Shown piece by piece: positions 1-9,033 of a DNA stretch of 64,000 bases. Every line of letters starts with the position of its first letter. Within the stretch, counting starts at the first letter, position 1. Made by a program: the position numbers and the translations under genes. The stretch is taken from assembly GCA_021234155.1 (NCBI GenBank), contig JAJEKV010000084.1:1302001-1366000 (forward strand). The letters are read 5' to 3'. This stretch comes from Isoetes taiwanensis (lineage: Eukaryota > Streptophyta > Lycopodiopsida > Isoetales > Isoetaceae). A model generated the notes under the pieces. The model was not told where the DNA came from. It worked only from the letters and a program-made list of their open reading frames with translations, and made no database searches.

Positions 1-989
1 CTTTCATGAGATAGGCCAAAACATGTTATGGCGTGGTTATAGCCTTGGGAGACGCTTAATCCCATGGGATCACCCCATGAGACTACTCGAGGCGCCTCCC
101 CCGGTCCGATGAGGTAGGTTAGGGAGGTGTCCCCTCATCGGGCACAATGGATCCCTTGGTGTGCTAGAGGACAGGGGCCCACATCAGCAGTCCCTGCATA
201 TGTACCCGACTTACTTCCCTAAATCTAAAGGCCGGCTCATCGCGCCTGTTCGAGCCCATGACGCCCCTATAGGCACGATATCCTGCGACCCAGGGAGTGT
301 CAGCCCATACTCGGCCCCTTCAGTGACCAACTGTAAGCCTAGCACACTATAGGAATCGTGGTAGCCACACTAGGCAAGGTCCCACCCCGCTTTCACCATC
401 ATACCCATTATCCGCATCAATCACAACATAGCATCCACAGCCATGTGTGGGTTCTTGTTCACAGTCGCATTTATCGGGTCTTAAGGGTTCTAGCTAGAGA
501 CATATCTACTACTAGGAAGCTTTCAGTTCTCTACCCACCCTTATCCCCAAGCACATAGGAGGAATAGAAAGATAATACATAATCATAAATAAAACATCCA
601 TCATCATTTTAGTAGCACTCAAAAGAGAATTTATCCATCCATCTAGTCATACAAGGGTTAGTGAAGCACAAACTATCTAGAGACTAATCGGTCTCTTGGC
701 TAGAGCCATTATCATGAAAGACTTTCATTCTTCAAGTCCGGATGCAAAGCAAAGAAATAGCTCCTCCCTTATCCACTTTTTTCCAAATCGATTTGGGCAG
801 TAATTGGGGGTATTGCACCCTAATTTTAGTAAGTTTTTCGTGGCCAATCGATTTGGGCCAGGTAGCTAATAAAGAGCCCTTTTAGGTTAACCCAAGTTGC
901 CCCCTAATGACCTATAAGGGTCCACTTAAGCCCTCGTAACGTGTCATAGTATGTATACATATACTATATAAATACGTGAGAACGCCACA
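1..989 (-). mobile_element. Ty3/gypsy LTR, unit copy A, truncated by window edge
   Basis: This matches the complete LTR at 17795-19237 and ends in the same terminal motif (CGCCACA here, CGTCACA there). It is followed by a C-rich tract that reads as a polypurine tract on the minus strand (990-1000). The retroelement therefore runs on the minus strand and this is its 3' LTR. The left part lies outside the window. Differences from the second copy fall almost only at CAG/CTG/CCG words. Confidence 0.8.
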
Positions 990-1453
990 TTCTCCCCTTG
1001 GAATAATGATGTCCTCAAAGATTGGGATTAGGTTAGTAAGAAATAATTAAGTTATAGAAGATAAAATTACTTCATCAAAGCGATAAAAAGCTATAGAAAA
1101 CGATTAGTGATCAAGTTTTTAGGACCTGTAGTCCATTCATAATGTATAATAAACACCATATCAAAAAAATTACATCGAGCATACATGTAAAACAACACTG
1201 AACAACAAGAGATAGCCCCGAGAGACCTGAATCTTCTACGATGCCACAAAGAGACGCTACTAGCTGCATAATTACAAAGACATTAGTACTTATGAATAAT
1301 TAAAATAGTGTGGTTGAAGGACCACCCCCTAAAAGAAAAAGAAATAGGAATGAAGGAAATCCTATCATGCATAAGGCTTGCATTTTGTCTCTACAGAAGG
1401 AATGACAATGTTTCCATTATAGCAAAGATATAAATGTGTCCTATCATGAATGC

Positions 1454-2215
1454 CTAAATGCCCATTTCCCCATCTAGGATGCATCTATCCCAACCCCTTA
1501 TATGATCCCCGCCGATCGAACACTCACATGATCCCCCGTCGGATCCATAATGCAAAGGCTTACCATTAGAGTTGGAGTCGATCGCATCATGAATGGTTCG
1601 GCCCTGGCATTGCCGCATAAAGTCTGAGTAAGCCTTGTCCAAATTGACTTTAAGGACCCAGGTTGCATCTTCTGTTGGTAAGTGTTTCCACTTAACCAAG
1701 TACTGCAATATTTGAGTCTTGTGAGTCTGCTTATATGCACGATCAAGGAGAGCCTCCTGCACAATCTCCAGCTGCTACTTCGTCATCTCCAGAAGTGTCG
1801 GCGTGTCAAGGATCTCTTCCAGATCGGGTATATGCTTCTTGAGAAGGCTGATGAGATCTTATAGACCTTCAAATGTGCGGGTAGATTCAACCGATAGGCT
1901 TGGGAACCTATCCTTTCAGTTATCTCAAAGGGTCCCGCCCATCTAGGTGCTAGCTTCTTACAATTGCCAATTTTGTGCTTGGCCTGCTTGACCTTAATCT
2001 TTAGCCATACGGACTCATCAACTTGAAATTCTCATGGTGTCCGATGCCTATCAGCAAGGCTCTTTTGGGGTTTTGGCAGCTAATAAATACGCTCGAACTT
2101 CTTCGACTAAGGCCTGCATATCTGTAAGCAACTGCTGAGAAACTTCCATCTTGAAAACTGGACTATGTCACGTGTCTGGAGTAAGCATCGATAGCCATGG
2201 TTGATCATAAAAAGG
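1454..2215 (-). pseudogene. Ty3/gypsy chromovirus pol 3' remnant: integrase C-terminus and chromodomain
   Basis: Read on the minus strand from about 2215, the sequence encodes the end of a gypsy integrase. It has the GPY/F-type stretch KLAPRWAGPFEITERIGSQA followed by YRLNLPAHLKVYK, which matches the usual linker before the chromodomain. From 1762 to about 1480 follows a chromodomain-like segment with QYLVKWKHLPTEDATW. In chromoviruses this domain directs integration into heterochromatin. The frame is broken between the two parts, and everything upstream (gag, protease, RT, RNase H, integrase core) is missing, so this is a dead 3' fragment. The adjoining 3' LTR at 1-989 fits this orientation. 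Confidence 0.8.
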
Positions 2216-2255
2216 AGACTCTAGAGCTGGAGATAACTCATGGTCCAACACATAT

Positions 2256-2603
2256 ATGAATGAAGTCATTGACTACTGGTCCACCTTGTTGCGAGTGCTT
2301 GGGGACGTTCAACCCGGTAGAGCATTCATTCAGGATTTCTGGCCCAACACCAGGCAAAATGCATTGGAAGAACCCGAAAACGTGTTGGTGGATGAGCGCA
2401 TTGAAGCATCTCACTATGTAGGGCCTTTCTCGGATAGACCCAAGAACCCAGTTGAAATATTCGACCCCTACCAAGATGTCAAGAAAGGAATGCTCTTGCT
2501 AATCAGGCCACATGATAACTGCCTGACGTGGATGGCTTTTGCCGAAGAGGACCCAATACAGGACCCTAATCTCCCTCATTACGAAGAGGTATTCATGCAG
2601 TAA
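2256..2603 (+). CDS. unrecognised ORF of the repeat unit, copy A
   Basis: An open frame of 115 codons from the first ATG; it is open further upstream to about 2210, where the gypsy remnant ends. The product is acidic and ends in a stretch containing LLIRPHDNCLTWMAFAEEDP then DPNLPHYEEVFMQ. I see this only as a loose resemblance to the BAH-like segments of plant transposon proteins. It converges with the minus-strand DUF8039-like ORF and overlaps the last 105 bases of that frame. An almost identical copy lies at 20535-20843 (one C/T difference in the region, at 2292). It may be an exon rather than a whole gene. No function is assigned. Confidence 0.35.
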   Translation: MNEVIDYWSTLLRVLGDVQPGRAFIQDFWPNTRQNALEEPENVLVDERIEASHYVGPFSDRPKNPVEIFDPYQDVKKGMLLLIRPHDNCLTWMAFAEEDPIQDPNLPHYEEVFMQ

Positions 2604-2981
2604 TACGCATGTCTTCTCTACTAGTTGATCTCTAGAAATCCCATGCACTTCACTAGGTTTACTGTTTTCTACACTATCATCTTCTCTGACCTGCCAATTT
2701 ATCCCTTTAATCTGACCAGGTGGCGTGCAAACATCGGCTGCTGCATGGAGTTCATTCTTAATGTCGTTTTTGCACCAAAGAACAAAGCTACCGATAGCTT
2801 TCCCTAGCTTGTCCAATTCCGGTTCGGGAAACGGAAGTGGTATCTGCCCATCAAACACAACTACAACGGAAACTACTATCAAATCCTCTGGCACGGGAAC
2901 GTTGTAGTGGCGCATGAAGTTGTGCACTCTGCCTTCTGCCACTTTCTTCCCCAACAGGTAGTATGACTGTAAAGCTTCCAT
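2499..2981 (-). CDS. DUF8039-like plant transposon protein fragment, copy A
   Basis: A 160-codon frame. The first 100 or so residues contain VVVVFDGQIPLPFPEPELDK then KAIGSFVLWCK. This pattern (V-S-V-D-x-V-x-D-G then P-x-P then A-I-G-x-F-V-x-W) is typical of the DUF8039 module found beside Ulp1/TNP2-type proteins of CACTA-like plant elements. It aligns with a diverged relative at 49597-50388, including the following (I)NWQV/DWQV block. The last 35 codons overlap the plus-strand ORF at 2256-2603 and are probably not coding. It lies head to head with the methyltransferase-like gene that starts near 4755, with a 1.7-kb spacer. The family assignment is from memory of the motif; function is unknown. 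Confidence 0.5.
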   Translation of the reverse strand: MEALQSYYLLGKKVAEGRVHNFMRHYNVPVPEDLIVVSVVVVFDGQIPLPFPEPELDKLGKAIGSFVLWCKNDIKNELHAAADVCTPPGQIKGINWQVREDDSVENSKPSEVHGISRDQLVEKTCVLLHEYLFVMREIRVLYWVLFGKSHPRQAVIMWPD

Positions 2982-4754
2982 CCTACAAAACAGGTCAGAT
3001 TTTGCTCGTCAACATCGCGATCGCGATCCTCTGGACCACATTGGCACAAAAATAACTGAATAGCAGTTGTGGAGAACGCGGTATTCATGGCCCACTCAAG
3101 TATTATTTTATCAGCTCAGCTCTAACTAAAATCTTCATCAACTCTAACTAAAATATTTATGGCCCACTCAAATATTATTTTACTCTAGGGTTTCACGACA
3201 GAATACCTCCACAAGATTGCAGTCGCGATTATTTCGAGCGAGCAGATTTGGAACGATGTACCGACGCTATGTTAAGTTTAAAATACCTCAAGAAGATCGC
3301 AATGTGATTCTTTTCGTGCGTAGATCCGAGCCTATGTAGCTTGCACAAGAAGACCCTTTCGATGAAAGTCTTCCAAAGCAATCAGAAATGAAAAATGTTA
3401 ATTGCAACTGTTATTTCCAAAACAAATGTCACTTTCACTGTTAATTACATAGGAGAACTGTCCTAATTTAACACCCATATAGCATATCTATACTCATATA
3501 GCATATTACAAAGAGCCATAAACAACATATACCATATTAGGGATGGTGTTATTACAAGAAATGAATGGTGTGGTCACGAGGGAGGCAATCATAAATAATT
3601 TGGGGCTAGACTTCCGAAGAAAACCCCTTATGAGTTCCAAAAATACAAAATACTCTTTATCTAGCACATAGGAATTATGCAATCCTCTTAGCTAGCACTT
3701 TGAAATCACATATTACTCTTATCTACCATACATAAACAACAAAACAAAGACTTACCTCTTGATTTGAGTAATGTCGGGCAGCATATGCAGTGAACGCCTT
3801 AGGATTGTGAACCCTGGCAGCTTGCGGGAGTCGAGCGCCTTCAAGAACAGTTTAGGCGCCTTCAAAGACAGATCGAGCGCCTTCAGGAACAGCTCGCTTG
3901 AATTCAAAATTGAATCCCCGCCAACAAGAGCGAGCACGAAATTCAGTTACTAATTTGAAACCTAGCTGTCTTTTTCCGTCCGTAATTCCTCTGTATAGAC
4001 ATGCGAACTTCCTCCGTGGCGCATTTATTACGCGGTGATTTCGTACAGGATGTAGTTGTATGTCTCCCTCAAGGTACAGATTTCGAATCCGGACGTCCAA
4101 GTCCAGAAGTACCTCTTGTCCGGAACATGTCTTAATTATAGCAAATTTGTTACGCCTCCATAAATGATGGCGGCTGCATTAATGGCGCATAATTAATAAT
4201 GCCGGCTGCAATAATGGCATGCACTTATGGCGCGTCAGAAATCGAACGTGTGGCAGCCTCTTAATTTCGTATGCACTAAATTCGGGTGTCCAGAGGCTGC
4301 CTATTTATTCTCAGAATTCGCCGAATTTTTTTTTAGAGGAGCAGCGCCGCTGAATTCTCAAGGCTTTCACTGATTTTGCCTTCGATCGACGACCTAGGAA
4401 AGCCGGGCTAATCTTCTCCATACCATGATCCATTGCACCTAAAGCCGGCGTCCAAAGAAGTAAGATTTAGTCCCCTCACTCATGAAGATCACTTACTTTT
4501 TTTTTTGTGTATGCTTGTTTTATTTTACACTTCATGTTTTTTGTGTTAACTTAGTCCTCTGTAGGATCGTGGCCGTGATCCTCCAGACTGTTACGTTAGT
4601 TACGTTAGTACTCAGCCGGATTTGCGCTAAGTTAGTCCTAGCGTGAAATTGTGCTAAGTTAGTGCTCAGCAGGATCGCGGCCGCGATCTTGTGGAGTGCT
4701 TTGTGGTTTGGTTTCGTAACATCAGCTTTAACACAACATTTCTTTTGCTTGCAG
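2982..4754. other. spacer between divergent ORFs, copy A, with palindromic motifs
   Basis: No convincing coding segment. It holds five copies of a GATYGC-N4-GCGATC-type motif (3014-3028, 3215-3230, 3295-3309, 4565-4580, 4673-4688). Two ~50-bp related segments sit around 3205-3330, each starting with an AATACCTC-like word. A run of short ATGGCGGCTGCATTAATGG-like words lies at about 4160-4230. Positions 3758-4345 are identical to 21993-22580. This may be a shared promoter region, which is inference only. Confidence 0.4.
4565..4688. repeat. paired palindromes about 108 bp apart
   Basis: GATCGTGGCCGTGATC at 4565-4580 and the perfect 16-bp palindrome GATCGCGGCCGCGATC at 4673-4688 lie 108 bp apart. 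The interval contains repeated GTTAGT/CTAAGTTAGT words, so they look like two units of a decayed tandem repeat. The second lies just upstream of a pyrimidine-rich acceptor ending GCTTGCAG at 4754. Confidence 0.6.
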
Positions 4755-7700
4755 CTTTGGATTTGTATCGTGGTCCGGATGTTGAGCCTACCAAGATCAT
4801 CACACCTTCAAATGAAAGGAAATGGTGCATTGAAATTGCACAAGCAATTCCTCAAACTAAAGGTGACCGCAGAAAAGACCTGTGCTTGTTCCTCCGAACT
4901 GGCAAGAAAGTTGAGGACATACAACAGATAGGGATAGTGATTGCTATGCGAGAGGGCACAAAAAACAATGTGCAGGACGCCATTATATGCAAAAGATGGA
5001 GGATACACAAAGAACTACAGCCTTCGAGTACGCTTTTGCAATGGCGGAACTACGACCCCTCAATGATGTCGTCCAGCAAGTTGAACAAACCGGCAACAGG
5101 GAAAAATGTCCCGACTAGTGCAAAAGGATATGGCTAGGAGCTGCAGTCGTATGAATCTCTGTCTCTATCCGGAATAAAGGGAAACAGGGATATACTGTCA
5201 AGTTTCTCGGCATGCAGGAAAGGTTTGCTAGCAGACAAGAAACCACCGAGCATTGCGTTGAAAGCAAAGCGTGATGAGAAAATGCCCTCGGTGATGGACA
5301 CAAACTGGCTGAGAGCTCAGGCCAAGAAGAAGAATGTAAGGCCTGCCTCCATAGCAGGGGACTCTTCCCAGACCAAAGCCCTGTCTGTAGAGCCTGTTAC
5401 CATGGCCCCTCCTTCAGCTATTGTTGATCCGACACAGCCTCTGGCTATTTGTGCTCCACCTATTACAACGAAAGAGACGTTGGTCCCCAACAAGATAGCA
5501 AAGTTGAAGATCAACCTGCGTAAGCTGACAACATCGGATAGTGGAGAGCCTTCGTCATCTCGCACGCCCCCTTCTGTCACAGATTTATCTTCTTCGAATA
5601 CCTTGGCATGGTTGTACCTGAACTGCCAACTGAGCTTAAGTTCAATCCCGATGAAGAACGTAAGATGGTTGAGCAAACTGCACAGAAGCTTGAACAGTTT
5701 AAATGGTTTTATCCGCTTGGTGTGAACTAGTTTATCAAGGTATCTATTTTTTATTGCGAGCCAGCTCCTGCTAATCTCACCCATCGAATACGGTCGAACG
5801 ACCATGTGCAAACACTTGTGAAGAGCTTCAAGATGTATCCTACAGAGGTCCTCACACCGGCCGACGTTGTCCCCTTTGACCCAATTACAAGGTGATTGTT
5901 ATTATCCATCATATTTGTTCTGTGGCTTCTTATCTAATCGGTGCGCATTATTTCAGGAGAAAGGTCACCTGGAGCACAACAGCTGATTTAAAGGGCAAAA
6001 AATTTTGGATAGCCTACGCCAGGAGAAGGACCAGTGTGCTGAATGGAAATTTGTCTGATAGAGAATATATTGAATTAAGCATTCAGTGCAATGAAGTCAT
6101 AGCAAACACCGTATACAGAGAGCCTTTGATAGAGAAGCTGCAACAACTACGGCATCAACACAAGACATATGGTTGTCCTCTGCAAGGGCCCATTGGTACT
6201 GCTACAACATCGGCATGGAAGGTATTTTGTATTTTTAGCTCACCAACATTGCAGCCGCGATTTTGCTGACCATTTATTTTTCAGGACTTCCATGAGATAG
6301 CTACTACAACATTGAAGGTGAAGGAGCTTAAAGATGAAAAGCAGTTCATTTTTATGGAGGAGCGCGTCTTCAAAAAACTAATGGAGTGGGCAGCAAATGG
6401 GTGAGCAGAAAAATCTGTGATGAACATGGGGATCTACCTGACAGGCCAACGAAGGACTTCTTCAACAAAACTTGGCTAAGATTCCTTAGAGGTATGTCTA
6501 ATGCAAAGGTTTCTCAGCTGCTTGATGAGATTTTGGAAGGAAAGACATACCTTAAGGTACAAGCGGGATATCACGGCAGGTATGATTGCAAGCAGCGCGC
6601 CATTGACATTAAAAGCTTGACCTTCATGCGCAGAGAGATTGTGTCCTATGCTTCCAGTTTGCTTCAAAAAGAATACTCTTCTTTTGAAGAATTATTATAT
6701 GAGTTTCCTGATTTACTGAACAACGGATTCTTGATATTTCTGATTCGGATACAGAATATGTGAAGTCCAATTATAACAAAGATCATGTCTTGGGTATTTT
6801 TAGAGCCGATCAGATCGATTTTGAAACCTGAAAAGGCTATCAAAATCAAACAGAAAAAAAATGTTGTTCACGCAGTGACAAAGGAAGGGATTCCTACGTC
6901 CACTCCAGTATCTGAGAATGCAACACTGGTGTTCATTGACATCAGCGGGTTCTCTAAAATATGGCACTGCAAAAAGTACATGGAGCTCTTTACAAGAATA
7001 TCCAGCATGACAACTGCTAATATTTATCACCTGGTTATTCTGATGCGGTCTCAGAACTTGCCGTGATTGCTTGTACATACCAAAAGCGTATTCAAGGCGG
7101 TTCCCCATATATTTCAGAGGCACGTATGACGAAAGCAAGGATGGGTGAACAAGAAAAGGGTAAAGGAGTATCGCGATTACATCACCCATATGTGCATTAG
7201 CGTAGCGACTCTGTGGTAATGTCGATATTGCCCGAAATGGAGCTTCGCTTTGACACCGGGTGAGCTCAAAGACCAAAGAACACCCCTTGCCACCAATGCC
7301 CGCTTTGGAAATGAAGAAGTCGATGAGAAAACGAGGAAAAATTCCAGACTTACTTCACGGGTAAACCAAGATACAAGTTTGTCTGGAATAGAAGGTGAAC
7401 ATGTGTCAAGTGCGAAGTTAAAGACATCATATGCTTACCACATTGTTGACCACCGGTGCCCAAGGATGGTTGTGTCCTTGATTTCCTCTCACCGGTATCG
7501 CTTCCCGTGTCGCCTTAATGCAAGGAAAGAAAAGTATTGCATTCGAGAGCCAAGGTATGCCGATTTCTTAGGGCTTTCTTGGATAAGCTTGAAAAAATGG
7601 TTTGCCAGAGCATTGGTGAGACAGATGAAGAGGAGAAAGTAGACGCTGCAAATGATCCTGCGAAGATCAATATAAATATTACCCAGAAAACAGATATATC

Positions 7701-8232
7701 TAAGCTTGATGAAATATTGGATCAAATGGATGCAGAGAGCTACGAGCAAAGGATGCAGCAGACGAAAAGACTTTTAGAGTCTACAGAGAAAGGTATTGAT
7801 GAGCTAGAGCCTATGTTTCAAAAATTGGGGGCTTTAAACAAGAAATTTGATGCCTACATGTCTTTCCTGACAGGCGGGTCAAATTTCGAATACATAGGAA
7901 TCACCGAGGAACCTGTGCATCATGAGGGCGAGCCAAGTGCTACAAAAGAGCACCAGGTTGTAACCAAGAAAAAGAAGCTCTTCCACACACCAGAAATCGA
8001 CTGTGGTGTCCAAAATGCCGCATCGGCGGAAGGCAGTGCAATGGATACTGAGACGGAAGAACCCGATCCACATGTCCAAGTCCTTGCACAGGCCATGTCT
8101 GTATACATCCCAGATGTAACAGGCTATACAGAGATGGACACATCCCAGGTTATAAGAAGGGGCCAGGAACATGTTGCTAGGATATCTGCGGAGTTAGGTG
8201 TTGTACCTGAATCAGTATCAGAAACCCAGTAA
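4755..8232 (+). pseudogene. methyltransferase-like gene of the repeat unit, copy A (frame broken)
   Basis: A multi-exon plus-strand gene, same as copy B at 23005-26440. Exon 1 begins after GCTTGCAG (4754) and encodes DLYRGPDVEPTKIITPSNER. A Pro/Ser-rich linker lies at 5225-5600. A segment at about 5620-5891 (SNDHVQTLVKSFKMYP) joins across a 65-bp intron (5892-5956) in frame to RRKVTWSTTADLKGKKFWIA; this may be a ParB-like fold, low confidence. A 63-bp intron (6222-6284) carries the palindromic motif. An alpha-helical part follows (6386-6763). A beta-class methyltransferase-like region, clear in copy B, is frameshifted here at 7050-7500. The C-terminal 7537-8232 part is coiled coil and acidic. 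Frame breaks near 6405, 6715-6830 and 7575 are shared with copy B. The breaks at 7050-7500 are private to this copy and sit at CAG/CTG words. Confidence 0.6.
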
Positions 8233-8360
8233 AAATAAATTCTGCCGCTCTGGCAAACAATTGTACACTGCTATTTCTATGGAATATAATCTATAAGGGT
8301 TTGAATAATTGCACAATTTTGTGTTTTTTATTATTTTGAGTTTTGTTTCTTGTCTAAACT

Positions 8361-8680
8361 TTCGCTGCCGCGATCTTTGCTAGCACTTTCTAGGTTGATG
8401 GCCTTCTGCATACCTCCTCTAGCTTAAGAATTCGAATCAAAAGATGTAGCTAAACGGCTCAAAATGTTCGCCGCCGCGATCTTCGCTATCACTTTCTTGT
8501 CTGTCAAACTTATGTAGACCTGTATGGACTTGTGATCTTCTATCTATGGGTGTAGCTAAGCAGCTTCAAATGTTCGCCGTCGCGATCCTGCTGAGTATAT
8601 TTACTCTTTCTAATGGACAACTCTTACTCTGAAAGGAGCTTGGGATAGCCTTATAAATGTCGAATTCGGATACGTCGCTG
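8361..8680. repeat. 106-bp tandem repeat with GCGATC core, copy A
   Basis: The motif TTCGCYGYCGCGATC occurs at 8361-8375, 8467-8481 and 8573-8587, exactly 106 bp apart each time. The words just before it (GTAGCTAA-CNGCTYCAAATG) are also conserved, so these are three units of a decayed tandem array in the 3' flank or introns of the methyltransferase-like gene. Corresponding arrays lie near 26600-26830 and 34750-34975. Confidence 0.7.
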
Positions 8681-8819
8681 GTTGTGGGAGAAAATCATCA
8701 AAATAAACGGAAAGTTTTACTCAGTTGCAACGACTTACGGAGTTTTATAGAGAACCAACAACCTATTTCATACTAAATGAGAATTCCAAATTTCTCTAAT
8801 TAATTAATTCTTGCTTTAG

Positions 8820-9033
8820 AACTGGAAGAAGGCTTCTGTGAGGCTATGAGAAATACACATGTGGCCTTGATAGATTATGATGATGAGAACGATACGGAGA
8901 TATCCAATCGGACTGACATAGATACTGATGGATAGGTGGACATGGCGAATGCTAAAGTGCTCAGTGATGTCGAGGGGAATCCATCATTTGTTAGAGAATC
9001 TCCATAAATTCTTTCGGATGAATCTGTAATAAA
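8820..9033 (+). pseudogene. possible last exon of the repeat-unit gene, acidic
   Basis: After an acceptor (TTGCTTTAG, 8811-8819) the frame reads ELEEGFCEAMRNTHVALIDY then DDENDTEISNRTDID, and continues through two in-frame stops (VDMANAKVLSDVEGNPSFV). It is conserved in copies B (about 27060-27270) and C (35193-35406). The product is strongly acidic, like the tail of the preceding exon. It could be a 3' exon of the methyltransferase-like gene or decayed coding DNA. Function is unknown. Confidence 0.35.

Noticed and set aside
161..558. Short open frames at the left edge
   Set aside because: They lie entirely within the LTR and have no counterpart with the same frame in copy B.
4078..4105. TTCGAATCC stretch as a tRNA T-arm
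   Set aside because: No matching A box, anticodon arm or acceptor stem around it.
5317..5811. 164-codon minus-strand frame opposite the linker of the methyltransferase-like gene
   Set aside because: It is the complement of the plus-strand exons; its composition and the frame change in copy B point to a shadow frame.
6800..7276. 158-codon minus-strand frame
   Set aside because: Antisense to the methyltransferase-like exon; no domain, and not kept in the same form in copy B.
7559..7576. 17-base GTATGCC...TTAG stretch as an intron at the shared frame break
   Set aside because: Far below the usable size of a plant intron.
7568..7585. Ty1-type CTTAGG programmed +1 frameshift site at the shared frame break
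   Set aside because: CTTAGG is in the downstream frame, not the upstream one, so it does not match the known Ty1 mechanism.
8361..8587. CRISPR-like array from evenly spaced 15-bp words
   Set aside because: Eukaryotic nuclear context, only three units, and the intervening sequences are themselves related, so it is a decayed tandem repeat.
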